A stretch of DNA of 64,000 bases from Microbulbifer thermotolerans. GTDB taxonomy: Bacteria; Pseudomonadota; Gammaproteobacteria; Pseudomonadales; Cellvibrionaceae. Below, in pieces: positions 24,983-34,470 of the stretch; within the stretch, counting starts at the first letter, position 1, and every line of letters begins with the position of its first letter. A model generated the notes under the pieces. That model searched no databases. It had not been told where the DNA came from and worked only from the letters and a program-made list of their open reading frames with translations. Where the stretch lies: the NCBI RefSeq assembly GCF_900112305.1, contig NZ_FOKT01000006.1:310001-374000 (forward strand), read 5' to 3'. A program made the position numbers and the translations under genes.

Positions 24983-26440
24983 GTGAGCAAGCAAATCAAA
25001 CTACTGCCACTTAGTGTACTCGCTGCGGGTGTACTGATGGCCACAGGGTGCGACGGTGCCAGCCGGCCAACAGCACCGGAATCCGCAACAATGGAACCAC
25101 AGCGAAAGCAACTGCTTCTTCCAGCATCGGACCCGACCAATACCGGTAACTGGGTACTCAATCAGGATATCAGTGACGAATTCAGCGGTGATTCACTCGA
25201 CCGCAGTAAGTGGTTCGTGCAAGGCGAGAACGGCGATTACTACATCTGGAAAGGGCGCGCACCTTCGCAGTTTGCGCCTCACAATGTCTATGTTGAAGGC
25301 GGAATGCTGAAGATTACTTCCCGCTGGGAGCCGGACTATAGCTTTGCCGTTGGCGAAGGGCACGAGGGAAATTTCTACGGTGTTCACGAAGGGCAGAAGG
25401 TCCCCGTGACAACCGGTGCCGTGGTAAGTAAAAAGCGTTTTCTGAACGGCTATATGGAAGTGCGATCAAAAGCCGCCGATGCGGCGATGACCAGCTCTTT
25501 CTGGGCCATTGGTTATCAGCAGGAACTCGATATATACGAACAAATGGGCCGGCCGACCCTGAAAGGGGATGTCGATATCAAAGGCAATACCTTGAAAGCC
25601 TCTGTGCATGACTGGCAACCGCCCGCAGTACGGCCGACACGAAAATTCGGCCATAAAACGGATTTGTCCTTTAATGTGGCAGAGGAGTTCCACGTATATG
25701 GTGCGGAATGGGGAGAGGACTACTTAAAGTTTTATTTGGATGGAAAGTTGGTGCACGAGGTGACTCAGGAAGAAGTCGGTGAACACTGGGTGCTAACGAA
25801 TCCAATGGAGATATGGCTGGACTCAGAAATATTTGTATGGCAAGGCTTACCGACCGAAGATCAGTTACCGGCGACCTATGAAATAGACTATGTTCGTGTA
25901 TGGCAAAAACCTGAGTCCAATTTGTTGGACCGGGCGTTCTTTGGCTTCGAAGGCCCAATTCTGTATGAGCAAGAAAACCGCCCGTTAAATCTAGTTCCGG
26001 AGAATTCGGAAAACAATAAGTATCAAAAGTTCTGGCTTATAGATGAGCAGTCTGCACAGAGCCTGCAACGGGTGCGCAACGAAAGATTTGCCAAAGGTAC
26101 CTGGAGCTTGAAGTACACGGGCGGAAAAAACACAAAGGCTACAGCAATCGCACCGGAAAACTCTGTCAACCTATTAAAAGGAAATTACCGGCTATCGGCA
26201 AAAATTTGGGTGGAGCCCTATTCTACTGCCGATAAGGTATCTATATCACTTAACAGCACGGATACGCCCATTGCTGAATTTGATCTGCAGAGTTTAGCGC
26301 GCGGAGAGTGGATCAAGGTTTATAAGGAATTTGATTACCCGCAAAGTCTCAGCGGAGACTTTATGAAAATTTCCATTACTGATCAGGAAAACGGGAGCGG
26401 AGTTCTGTATATCGATGATATTGCCATCGAAAAAGAATAA
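24983..26440 (+). CDS. GH16 lipoprotein, probable beta-carrageenase/furcellaranase or related galactanase
   Basis: Endo-acting red-algal galactan hydrolase anchored in a membrane. The 485-residue protein has a lipoprotein signal with lipobox M-A-T-G-C (Cys23), then a GH16 domain (about 55-305) with catalytic E-L-D-I-Y-E (Glu181, Asp183, Glu186). A C-terminal beta-domain (about 310-485) looks like a carbohydrate-binding module. The catalytic wording differs from the E-I-D-V-V-E of the first GH16, so it belongs to a different GH16 subfamily and probably attacks a less-sulfated or differently sulfated motif. GTG start at 24983 has GAGGGA upstream. It heads an operon with two sulfatases ending in a terminator at 29.57 kb. 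Agarase or porphyranase activity remains possible. Confidence 0.85.
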   Translation: MSKQIKLLPLSVLAAGVLMATGCDGASRPTAPESATMEPQRKQLLLPASDPTNTGNWVLNQDISDEFSGDSLDRSKWFVQGENGDYYIWKGRAPSQFAPHNVYVEGGMLKITSRWEPDYSFAVGEGHEGNFYGVHEGQKVPVTTGAVVSKKRFLNGYMEVRSKAADAAMTSSFWAIGYQQELDIYEQMGRPTLKGDVDIKGNTLKASVHDWQPPAVRPTRKFGHKTDLSFNVAEEFHVYGAEWGEDYLKFYLDGKLVHEVTQEEVGEHWVLTNPMEIWLDSEIFVWQGLPTEDQLPATYEIDYVRVWQKPESNLLDRAFFGFEGPILYEQENRPLNLVPENSENNKYQKFWLIDEQSAQSLQRVRNERFAKGTWSLKYTGGKNTKATAIAPENSVNLLKGNYRLSAKIWVEPYSTADKVSISLNSTDTPIAEFDLQSLARGEWIKVYKEFDYPQSLSGDFMKISITDQENGSGVLYIDDIAIEKE

Positions 26441-26452
26441 AAGAGGCATAAA

Positions 26453-28030
26453 ATGATCAGGTTACGCGCAATTCTGATAATGGCGATTACTTGTATCGCC
26501 ATATCAAAAAATGCTTTGGCAGTGCAGGAAGCCAGAGAAAAAGAAAATGTGAAGCGTGAAAATGTCCTTATTTTAATGTTTGACGATATGCGCTTTGATA
26601 CTTTTTCTTACCGCGGAGGTCCGGTGGCCACGCCCAACATTGATCAACTGGCGGAGCAGAGTGTCCGATTCGACAATGCCATGACCACGACAGGATTATG
26701 TTCTCCGTCCCGGGCGGCATTATTTACCGGGCGGTGGGGGCATAGGACTGGACTTGATGACAACGTCGGCTTGTATCACTCGCGCCTTTCCGAACTGTCT
26801 CTGTCGGAGCAGGGGCTAATTGGACGTGCTAAAAAGGCCGGGTACTTTGTTGGTTATGTGGGCAAATGGCATCTGGGGCCACAGGGTGTCAAGCTCCGCG
26901 GAGCGGATTATGTTGCCGAAGTGAAGGAGTCAAAATGGTCGCGCGCTATGCGTCCACTTACACCCTATGGCATCGCAGCAAATATCGATCGCTATAATGC
27001 TTACCGTCTAAACACAGATAGGGGGCAAGTGGACTACTTTCAAGAGAAGGTTGAGTACTATCAGACGCTGCCAGGTTCCTATGAAGATACGCCCACTTAC
27101 GCGAAAGTCCGTGCCGCTCGGGAAATGCTGCGCATAGCCGCGAAGGAAGAACGTCCGTTTTTCGGTGTTATCAGTTTTGACCAGCCCCATCCTCCATATC
27201 GAGTGCCGGAACCATATGCGAGCATGTTTGATCCGGAAAAACTGGAATTGCCAGCGAATCACCTCGCTAAACGGGTCAATAAGCCAATGTCACAGGAGGA
27301 TGCGTTCTGGCCCTGGCATGATGTAGGCCATATGACCGATAAAGATTGGTTGAAAATGCGCACCTATTATTATGGCGCCATGGCCATGATTGATCGGGCT
27401 GTCGGTGAGGTGCTGGACACCGCTAAAGAGGTGGGCGTCTACGACGACCTGCATATTGTATTCCTCGGTGATCAGGGGAGCATGTTGGGTGAGCATGGCT
27501 TATATGACAAAGGGCCTTATGCCTACGATGAGCTGATGCGAATGCCATTGATGATACGGAATCCGGAAGTAGAGCCGAAATCCGTTCTTCGTCAAGTATC
27601 CATGCTCGATATTGCTCCGACCCTGGCTGAAATTATGGCGCTGCCCGATGACGGAGTACAAGACGGTCGATCCCTGAATCCTTTGATTGAGCAGGGAGAT
27701 AATGCGGAGAAAGGCCGCAAAGATATCGCTCTATATGCCTATGAATGGTACAACGGAGCCTGGTTTGGAATACGCGCCCTGCGCACGCCGGAACTGAAGT
27801 TTGTCTGGAATCCCGGAGATATCCGCGATGAGCTGTATGATCTGAGCAAGGATCCGGTTGAAATCAACAACCAGGTAGACAATCCAAAATACCGCAAAAA
27901 ACTTCTGCACATGGTGTCCCTCATGCGCGAACAGCTGGAAGCCAGTCAGGACCCAATGTTGGAGAAGTTTAATGCGCAAATGAATCACTATTCCGAATTG
28001 GAAGGCAGAGAAAACTCTGTGATGAACTAA
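26453..28030 (+). CDS. Sulfatase, family S1 (choline/iduronate-sulfatase-like branch)
   Basis: Removes sulfate from algal oligosaccharides in the periplasm. The 525-residue protein has a signal peptide (to about residue 23), V-L-I-L-M-F-D-D-M-R metal-site segment, C-S-P-S-R with Cys83 as formylglycine precursor, G-K-W-H-L-G near residue 140 and a D-Q-G-S-M-L-G-E-H-G-L motif near residue 342. That last motif (H-G-x-Y/L-D-K form) separates it from the other three sulfatases, which carry S-N/D-D-N-G-G, so it should attack a different position or sugar. It starts 12 bp after the GH16 gene and is 39 bp upstream of the next sulfatase start. Confidence 0.92.
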   Translation: MIRLRAILIMAITCIAISKNALAVQEAREKENVKRENVLILMFDDMRFDTFSYRGGPVATPNIDQLAEQSVRFDNAMTTTGLCSPSRAALFTGRWGHRTGLDDNVGLYHSRLSELSLSEQGLIGRAKKAGYFVGYVGKWHLGPQGVKLRGADYVAEVKESKWSRAMRPLTPYGIAANIDRYNAYRLNTDRGQVDYFQEKVEYYQTLPGSYEDTPTYAKVRAAREMLRIAAKEERPFFGVISFDQPHPPYRVPEPYASMFDPEKLELPANHLAKRVNKPMSQEDAFWPWHDVGHMTDKDWLKMRTYYYGAMAMIDRAVGEVLDTAKEVGVYDDLHIVFLGDQGSMLGEHGLYDKGPYAYDELMRMPLMIRNPEVEPKSVLRQVSMLDIAPTLAEIMALPDDGVQDGRSLNPLIEQGDNAEKGRKDIALYAYEWYNGAWFGIRALRTPELKFVWNPGDIRDELYDLSKDPVEINNQVDNPKYRKKLLHMVSLMREQLEASQDPMLEKFNAQMNHYSELEGRENSVMN

Positions 28031-28069
28031 ATAATAGTCAAGTTGTTTTCTTTTTATATAGTATTAAAA

Positions 28070-29509
28070 ATGACAATAAAAAAGTTTATAGGATTTATAT
28101 CAATTTTTCTTGTCTCGCTAAGTGTCACAGCGCTTTCCCCAGAAGATAGCGACAGGCCAAATATTGTTGTTATTTTGGCGGATGATCTGGGCTATGCCGA
28201 TGTGGGTTTTAATGGATCTAAAGACATTTTCACCCCGAATCTTGATAAGCTCGCCAGTGAGGGCATGGTTTTTGACGCGGCATATACAGCGCATCCGTTT
28301 TGCGGGCCCAGCCGGGCAGGGCTTATGACGGGGCGCTACCCGCACAAAATAGGCGCGCAGTTTAATCTTCCGGTACGCGGTTCCTTCGTTGGCGTGCCTA
28401 CAGAGGAAAAGTTTATTAGTAAGCTACTTAATGAAAATGGGTACTACACGGGTGCAGTGGGGAAGTGGCATCTAGGCGAAGCTCCGGAGTATCATCCAAA
28501 TCGTCGCGGGTTCGATGAGTTCTACGGGTTCCTGGGGGGAGGTCATAAATATTTTCCTGAGGAGTTTAAGAAAGCCTATGCTGATCAGCTGGCGCAGGGG
28601 GTGACCAATATTGATCACTATCTATTGCCTCTGGAGTACAATGGCAAAGCGGTCGACGAAAGCGAGTATATAACCGATGCGCTTTCCAGAGAGGCGGTAA
28701 GATTTGTGGAAAAGGCGGCGGGCAAAGAAAATCCTTTCTTCCTTTACTTGGCGTACAATGCTCCCCATGTGCCGCTGGAGGCGAAGCGGGAAGATATGGA
28801 GAAATTTTCTCATATTAAAGACAAGAAGAGAAAAACATACGCTGGGATGGTCTATGCACTGGATCGCGGAGTTGGGAGACTGGTCGACGCATTGAGCAAA
28901 ACCGATCAACTGGACAATACACTTATTATTTTTCTGAGCGATAATGGCGGCAAGTTAACGCAAGGAGCGAGCAATTTCCCACTGAGAGAAGGGAAGGGAA
29001 GCGTCTATGAGGGTGGATTTCGTTCTCCGATGTTGATGTACTGGCCTGGAAAGATAACCCCGGGGAGTCGTTTCAAATATCCCGTCAAGGCATTGGATTT
29101 CTACCCAACCTTTGCTGCTTTGGCGGGCGCGGAAATTCCATCGGAAAAGAAATTAGATGGAAAAAATATATGGCCATCAATTCAGTCTGGATCTGACCCA
29201 CATAAAGATGAATTGATATTTGCGTTGCGTCACTATACCGGCTATAGCAATGCCGCAGTGCGACGTAATCAATGGAAGGCGGTTAAATACGGGCAGGAAA
29301 AATGGAAGCTGTTTAATATTGCCGAGGATGTGGGTGAGAAAAAAGATCTGTCTAAAAATTATCCTGTCCTGCTTCGGGATATGGTAAGAGAAATGGAAAA
29401 GTGGTCTTGGGATAACGCACAGCCACGCTGGTTTCATATCTCTGAAGAAGGGGCAGGTTGGCGTCAGGCAGGCATGCCTCGATTTGACAAAACATTTTCT
29501 ATTGATTAG
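28070..29509 (+). CDS. Sulfatase, family S1
   Basis: Third member of the GH16-sulfatase-sulfatase operon, 479 residues, exported (signal about residues 5-22). Motifs: PNIVVILADDLGYADVG metal site, C-G-P-S-R with Cys78, G-K-W-H-L-G near 137, L-S-D-N-G-G near 293. ATG at 28070 begins the signal peptide. The gene is visibly richer in A+T than the core genes and than much of the locus, which may reflect later acquisition. A clear terminator follows. It resembles the sulfatases at 1 and 10412 in overall plan but is more diverged, and the substrate position is unknown. Confidence 0.92.
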   Translation: MTIKKFIGFISIFLVSLSVTALSPEDSDRPNIVVILADDLGYADVGFNGSKDIFTPNLDKLASEGMVFDAAYTAHPFCGPSRAGLMTGRYPHKIGAQFNLPVRGSFVGVPTEEKFISKLLNENGYYTGAVGKWHLGEAPEYHPNRRGFDEFYGFLGGGHKYFPEEFKKAYADQLAQGVTNIDHYLLPLEYNGKAVDESEYITDALSREAVRFVEKAAGKENPFFLYLAYNAPHVPLEAKREDMEKFSHIKDKKRKTYAGMVYALDRGVGRLVDALSKTDQLDNTLIIFLSDNGGKLTQGASNFPLREGKGSVYEGGFRSPMLMYWPGKITPGSRFKYPVKALDFYPTFAALAGAEIPSEKKLDGKNIWPSIQSGSDPHKDELIFALRHYTGYSNAAVRRNQWKAVKYGQEKWKLFNIAEDVGEKKDLSKNYPVLLRDMVREMEKWSWDNAQPRWFHISEEGAGWRQAGMPRFDKTFSID

Positions 29510-29542
29510 TGCCGGCACTGCTTCGCCTGAAGAGTTAAACTT

Positions 29543-29568
29543 GCCGCCAAATAAAAGGCGGCTTTTTT
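29543..29568 (+). terminator. Rho-independent terminator after sulfatase operon
   Basis: GCCGCC (29543-29548), 8-nt loop, GGCGGC (29557-29562), then six T. Confidence 0.88.
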
Positions 29569-29757
29569 GTATCTGGTAAGTAGCCTCTGATGAATATACA
29601 GGATATTTCTATCAGGGATGGAAGGGTGAACATGTATTGGGGCGGTTTTTGAAATATACATATCTTTGGTGGGATATAGATTCTGCGATGGGAGGCGGGG
29701 CGTTGTTCCTAAGGCGGCATCTGTCTGCCGCCCTATAGACACATAGGTCGAGACAGC

Positions 29758-31188
29758 TCAATTACTGTCAAGGTAAACCGTGCGTTTTTGAAGATATCCT
29801 TCGATACCGTAAACCCCATCTTCGCCACCGATACCGCTGCGCTTATGCCCAGAGTGGTAGCCCTGGATATAGCCCACAATCTGTTTATTCACAAAGACAG
29901 TGCCAACTTCCAGGCGCGAAATTCCGTCCATAATGGTGCGGTAGTCGTTCGTCCATAAGTAGCAGCTGAGTCCGTCTTCACGGCGATTGTTGATTGCCAC
30001 TGCATCATCGTAGGATTTAATTTTGACGATTGGTAATACCGGGCCAAATATCTCCTCCCGGGCGGCTGCCATATCCGGTGTGACCTCAGTGAGTACGGTG
30101 GGTAGATACCAGTTTCCTTTCTCAAATTGAGCACCCTGGGGGCGCTCGCCGCCGCACGCAAGTTTGGCTCCGGATTCTATGGTGTCACGCACAATGGTTT
30201 CTACCCGGTTAAGATTCTGTGCGGTGACGGATGGCCCCATATCCGGGTTGTCCATTGGGTCGCCGACTTTGAGCTGCTTCACTTTCTCTACAACTTTGCG
30301 GGTAAACTCTTCTGCGACTTTTTCGTGGACCAGAACAAGCTCTGCACAAATACAGACCTGGCCGCAGTTGGCATAACGGGAGGTAACTACAGCATCGGCG
30401 GCTTTGTCGATATCTGCATCTTCGAGAACGATAAAGGATGCTTTTCCCCCCAACTCCAGGGAAACAGCAGTGATGTTTTCCGCCACCGCACGGCAGATTG
30501 CCTGGCCCGCGCGTATACTGCCAGTTAGAGTGACAAGCTGGGTGATAGGGCTTTTGACCAGGTGCTCTCCGACCGCAATTCCGCTGCCGCTAATGACATT
30601 GATGACGCCTTGCGGGATTCCGGCTTCCTCTACGGCTTTGGCGAATTCCATTGCAGTAACCGGAGTTGCTTCGTGAGGTTTCACAATTATTGTATTTCCG
30701 GTAACCAGTGCGGGGCCGACTTTGCGTCCAATCAAGGCAAGTGGATAGTTGAAAGCACACAGGCCGATGGTAACGCCATAGGGCACTTTTTGTATCCAAA
30801 GTTGCTCTCCGGCGTTATCGGACGGAAATATCTTTCCTTCCAGTCTTCGTGCCGCTTCTGCGGAGTAGGTGAGATACGTCAGTGTATCGTCAAATTCACC
30901 ATAGGCTTCGTTCAGGGTTTTTCCCTGTTCTAGCACTAAGAGCCGGGCAAAATGGTCTCGTTTTGGCTTTAGAGTTTCAATTAAGCGGAAGATGTGTCGG
31001 CCTCGTTCGATTGCGGGGAGCATTTTCCAGCTTTGCAAGGCCTGCTGTGAAGAGGCCAAGGCCTCATCCGCGTGTTCAGTGGTGCAATCGGGAACCCTGG
31101 CGAAGATTTCTCCGGTCGCCGGGTTTTCCACGGCGATATGTTGTTCGCTATCTATCCATTTTCCATCGATATAGCATTGATAGCTCAT
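29758..31188 (-). CDS. AldA-like aldehyde dehydrogenase
   Basis: NAD-dependent aldehyde oxidation, cytoplasmic. About 476 residues, with Asn147 (A-F-N-Y-P), Glu245 (L-E-L-G-G-K) and Cys279 (G-Q-V-C-I-C-A-E). The C-x-C-A-E ending and terminal G-I-G-G-E-D-G resemble E. coli lactaldehyde dehydrogenase AldA and the copy at 46934. An ATG at 31188 starts the domain; an ATG five codons upstream is equally usable. It is the last gene of a minus-strand run that includes two CoA-transferases and an enoyl-CoA hydratase, 168 bp after the hydratase gene. In that setting it could produce the acid that is activated by CoA transfer, or oxidise an aldehyde released from the CoA thioester. Substrate unknown. 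Confidence 0.85.
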   Translation of the reverse strand: MSYQCYIDGKWIDSEQHIAVENPATGEIFARVPDCTTEHADEALASSQQALQSWKMLPAIERGRHIFRLIETLKPKRDHFARLLVLEQGKTLNEAYGEFDDTLTYLTYSAEAARRLEGKIFPSDNAGEQLWIQKVPYGVTIGLCAFNYPLALIGRKVGPALVTGNTIIVKPHEATPVTAMEFAKAVEEAGIPQGVINVISGSGIAVGEHLVKSPITQLVTLTGSIRAGQAICRAVAENITAVSLELGGKASFIVLEDADIDKAADAVVTSRYANCGQVCICAELVLVHEKVAEEFTRKVVEKVKQLKVGDPMDNPDMGPSVTAQNLNRVETIVRDTIESGAKLACGGERPQGAQFEKGNWYLPTVLTEVTPDMAAAREEIFGPVLPIVKIKSYDDAVAINNRREDGLSCYLWTNDYRTIMDGISRLEVGTVFVNKQIVGYIQGYHSGHKRSGIGGEDGVYGIEGYLQKRTVYLDSN

Positions 31189-31356
31189 TTCTCCGGTAGT
31201 CATTTTTCCCTCACTTTTTATCGTTCTGTTAGTGGTATTTGCTAAAGTAGGATGGTGTTTCCATCGGGGGCTCTGGTCACTGCCAATGGCTTAGCCTGGA
31301 CACGGGTTGGATAATCCGTGTGTCTTTCGGCAGTGAGATCCTTAAGGTAGAATCAC

Positions 31357-32151
31357 TTACTGATTGAACACCGGTTTGCGCTTCTCCAGAAAGGCACTGA
31401 GCCCTTCCTTGGCGTCCGCTGTTTCATAGAGTGAATCCGCCAGTTCGGATTCCAGAGCCAAGGCCCGATCCAGTGGCAGCGAGCACCCTTCCCGCAATGC
31501 GCGTTTAATTGCGGTGGATGCGCGACCAGGACCTTGTGCCAGCTCTTCGGCAAAGTTCTGTGTGCCTTCGCGCAATCCCGTACGGCTGTAGAGGCCGTCC
31601 AGCAGGCCAAGTTCGTTTGCTTGCGCCACACCGAAAGTATCACCGGTAAGCAGTATTTCTAGTGCGGCTCGGAATCCGATGCGGCGCAAAAGCCTTTGTG
31701 TACCGCCGTTTCCAGGGATCAGGCCTAGCTTGATTTCCGGTAAACCGAAGCGGTAATCGCCCTCCGATGCGAATATAAAGTCACACGCCAATGCGATTTC
31801 CAGTCCGCCTCCCAAGCAGTGGCCTGCGATCTGAGCGATATAAATTTTACTGCTGTTCTCGATCTCTAACGCATTGGTTCTTGCCTGTGAGACAAGGGCA
31901 AGATTTTCCTGCACTGTGTTGTTTGCAAATACCTTGATGTCGGCTCCCGCACAGAAAAATTTTTCAAGGGCGCTTTCGATAATTACAACCCGTATTGCGT
32001 CATTTTTTTCCAGGGTATCTACAGCATCGCCAATTTCGCGTAAAAACGCTTCATAATATGCGTTCGCGGGCGGAAGGTTCAGGGTGATACGCGCCACTCC
32101 AGTGGGTGATGTCTGTATCGATATAGCGTTATGCGTTCTGTTCTCTCTCAT
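31357..32151 (-). CDS. Enoyl-CoA hydratase/isomerase (crotonase family)
   Basis: Acts on an acyl-CoA in the cytoplasm. 264 residues with the crotonase fold: A-G-A-D-I-K-V-F oxyanion segment, H-C-L-G-G-G-L-E-I-A-L-A-C-D and P-E-I-K-L-G-L-I-P-G-N-G-G-T-Q-R. Both glutamates used by hydratases (in G-G-L-E and P-E-I) are present, so true hydration of a 2-enoyl-CoA is likely rather than isomerisation. ATG at 32151 is chosen at the domain start; it overlaps the upstream CoA-transferase by 23 bp, implying translational coupling. Acrylate-using AcuN/AcuK pairs combine the same two families, one possible precedent; the substrate here is unknown. Confidence 0.87.
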   Translation of the reverse strand: MRENRTHNAISIQTSPTGVARITLNLPPANAYYEAFLREIGDAVDTLEKNDAIRVVIIESALEKFFCAGADIKVFANNTVQENLALVSQARTNALEIENSSKIYIAQIAGHCLGGGLEIALACDFIFASEGDYRFGLPEIKLGLIPGNGGTQRLLRRIGFRAALEILLTGDTFGVAQANELGLLDGLYSRTGLREGTQNFAEELAQGPGRASTAIKRALREGCSLPLDRALALESELADSLYETADAKEGLSAFLEKRKPVFNQ

Positions 32152-33316
32152 TGTAGGCCCCGTTATTATTGATCTCGTTTTGAATGGCTGCTTGGTTTTG
32201 CCCGAGTTTAGGCGCTGGTTTGCTGCCCCAGAGCCGTTCGTCATCGATGCGAATTGGACAACGACTTGTGATGATTTCAGTGCCCTTCTGCATTGGTAGA
32301 GACTGCAACATATCGAGCTGAATAAATCCCTGGTGATCCAAGAGTTGGTCCCAGTTGAGAACCTCGGCACACCAGATATCTTCGGGTTCCAGCTTTGATA
32401 GCCAGTAGGCGGTTGGTTGCGTCGGCAGGTGATCTGCGAGAATTGCCTTTATCGCGTCGCGTTCACTGTAGGCTATTGAGGGGTTGGTGTACGGCAGTAA
32501 TGCGGGACAGTCCAGTAGCCTGGCCAGGTCCTTTATCTGCCCCATGGAGAGTGCAATGTAGCCGTCACTGGTTCGGTAAAAACCATAAGCACCAGCAACC
32601 AGCGTATGGGCGCCATTTACTTTTGCGCGCTCGATTTTCTGGCTTGGGTCGTGGAGCAGTATGGTCAGGGGTTCAAACTGGAAGTCGAGCATGGCTTCCA
32701 GCATACTGATTTCTACATAAGCGCCTTCTCCGGAAAGTTCGCGGGCAAAAAGCGCGGCGAGAATGCCCTGTACCAAGAGCGCGCCAGTGAAGATATCCGC
32801 AACGGGTACTCCCATGGCAACGGGGCCATCGTTTGCGCTGCCGGAAAGCCATGTGATACCGGATAGCGCTTGCAGAAGCAGGTCTTGCCCCGGTCGGTTT
32901 TTCCACGGCCCTTCTTTTCCGTAGCCGGTGATTTCCCCATAGACGATACGCGGATTGATGGCTTTAACGGAGTCGTAGTTCAATTCCAGCCGGTCCATAA
33001 CGCCGGGGCGAAAGTTGCTGATAATGACGTCCGCTTTGCGTATGAGTGCGTGGATATTCTGCCGCTGTGCGGCGTCTTTCAGGTCGGCACAGAAACTTTC
33101 TTTGTCCCTATTAATGGCGTGAAATAGTGTGGATTCGCCTTCAATAGTGCAGTCGGACAGGTACAGTTTGCGGCAGTCATCGCCTCCGTCCGGTCGTTCG
33201 ATTTTTATGACTCTCGCCCCCAAGTCAGCCAGTCTGAGTGCGGCGGATGGGCCCGAGAGGTACTGGGAAAAGTCCAGAACCAGACAGCCGTCCAAGGGTT
33301 TACTCGGGAAACTCAT
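32129..33316 (-). CDS. Class III (CaiB/BaiF) CoA-transferase, copy 2
   Basis: Transfers CoA between carboxylates. 395 residues with the family III N-terminus ([24 protein letters not shown]), [19 protein letters not shown] and V-A-D-I-F-T-G, whose Asp174 sits where formyl-CoA transferase has its catalytic aspartate. Start ATG at 33316 overlaps the stop of copy 1 by 4 bp (ATGA). It is paralogous to copy 1 throughout. Two adjacent copies suggest a heteromeric enzyme (the family forms interlocked dimers) or two acids needing activation. A two-domain family III protein, DddD, acts on DMSP; a relation is speculative. Confidence 0.88.
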   Translation of the reverse strand: MSFPSKPLDGCLVLDFSQYLSGPSAALRLADLGARVIKIERPDGGDDCRKLYLSDCTIEGESTLFHAINRDKESFCADLKDAAQRQNIHALIRKADVIISNFRPGVMDRLELNYDSVKAINPRIVYGEITGYGKEGPWKNRPGQDLLLQALSGITWLSGSANDGPVAMGVPVADIFTGALLVQGILAALFARELSGEGAYVEISMLEAMLDFQFEPLTILLHDPSQKIERAKVNGAHTLVAGAYGFYRTSDGYIALSMGQIKDLARLLDCPALLPYTNPSIAYSERDAIKAILADHLPTQPTAYWLSKLEPEDIWCAEVLNWDQLLDHQGFIQLDMLQSLPMQKGTEIITSRCPIRIDDERLWGSKPAPKLGQNQAAIQNEINNNGAYNEREQNA

Positions 33317-34467
33317 TGCAATTCCTCTAGAATGCTTGCTGTATCGGCGCCCAGTGTCGGGGCCGCCCTGGGACTTGACAGTGTTCTTCCATTGATGCGA
33401 ATCGGACACCGGGTTGTGGTGACGTTGACGGGATTTCCAGTGCCGTTGTTACTTTCGCGGCTCACTGTCAGTGGGATTGACAGTGCTTTAAACGCGGGGT
33501 GTTGCAGGAGCTGGTCGTAGTTCAGAACTTCTGAGGCCCACAGGTGATGGCTGTTCATTCGCTCTAGCCAGTGGGCGGTGGTGTTTGTTTTCAGGTGCTC
33601 TGCCAGTTTCTTTTTTATCTGGTCGCGTTTAACAAAGGCTTCACTTATGGATACATTAAGCTCGGGCAGTGCCAGGGCTTCGGACAGTTGCCCGGGTTCG
33701 CCCATCGAAATAGCGATCCAGTGATCCCGGGTCTGATATATACCGTAAGGAGCTCCGAGCAGTGCGTGTGCATTGGCAATTTCGCTGCGGCTGGGCATTT
33801 GGCGGCCATTGTTGAGGTAAGTTGTAAGGCCTTCAAACTGCAGATCAATCATGCTTTCAAGCAGGCTGACTTGCACTTTGGCTCCGATATTTTTTTTCTT
33901 GCGCCGGATCAGTGCCGAGAGAATGCCTTGGGCAAGATGGGTGCCGCATAGCATGTCCGCGATGGCCAGTCCTAGGGGAACCGGGTCCTGATTTTTATTG
34001 CCACTTAGCCAGCCAATTCCGGAGACGGCTTGTGCGAGGAGGTCTTGACCGGGTTTATGCGCCCAGGGGCCTTTGTCTCCGTAGCCACTGACTTCGCCGT
34101 ATATAATGCGCGGGTTTATGGATTGGACACCCTGGTAGTCCAACCCGATTTTTTCCATCACGCCGGGGCGGAAATTGTGTGTCAGGACATCTGCCTTTTG
34201 AATCAGTTTGCGTACTGTGGCGAGATCTTCACTGTCTTTCAGGTTTGCGCAGAAAGACTCTTTATTCCGGTTTATGGTATGAAAGAGCAGGCTGTCGCCA
34301 TCGACGGTCAGATCTTTAGTGGTCAGTTTTCTGCAGGCGTCGCCACTGCCGGGACGCTCTATTTTTATCACCCGCGCGCCGAGATCCGCCAAACGCAGGC
34401 CCGCATAGGGGCCTGCCAGGTATTGGCTGAATTCAAGGACAGTGATTCCTTTAAGTGGTAACAGCAT
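33313..34467 (-). CDS. Class III (CaiB/BaiF) CoA-transferase, copy 1
   Basis: 384 residues. Family III signatures: [40 protein letters not shown] and I-A-D-M-L-C-G with candidate catalytic Asp171. It aligns end to end with copy 2 at roughly half identity by eye, including the terminal R-C-P-I-R-I stretch, so the pair arose by tandem duplication. It begins 3 bp after the stop of the solute-binding-like gene. Substrate unknown; family members act on carnitine, oxalate, bile acids, benzylsuccinate, acrylate and mesaconate. Confidence 0.9.
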   Translation of the reverse strand: MLLPLKGITVLEFSQYLAGPYAGLRLADLGARVIKIERPGSGDACRKLTTKDLTVDGDSLLFHTINRNKESFCANLKDSEDLATVRKLIQKADVLTHNFRPGVMEKIGLDYQGVQSINPRIIYGEVSGYGDKGPWAHKPGQDLLAQAVSGIGWLSGNKNQDPVPLGLAIADMLCGTHLAQGILSALIRRKKKNIGAKVQVSLLESMIDLQFEGLTTYLNNGRQMPSRSEIANAHALLGAPYGIYQTRDHWIAISMGEPGQLSEALALPELNVSISEAFVKRDQIKKKLAEHLKTNTTAHWLERMNSHHLWASEVLNYDQLLQHPAFKALSIPLTVSRESNNGTGNPVNVTTTRCPIRINGRTLSSPRAAPTLGADTASILEELQ

Positions 34468-34470
34468 TAA

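Noticed and set aside
29758-34467. Carnitine (cai) operon
   Set aside because: No CaiA-type acyl-CoA dehydrogenase, CaiT transporter or CaiC ligase; two CaiB-like genes and an aldehyde dehydrogenase do not fit.
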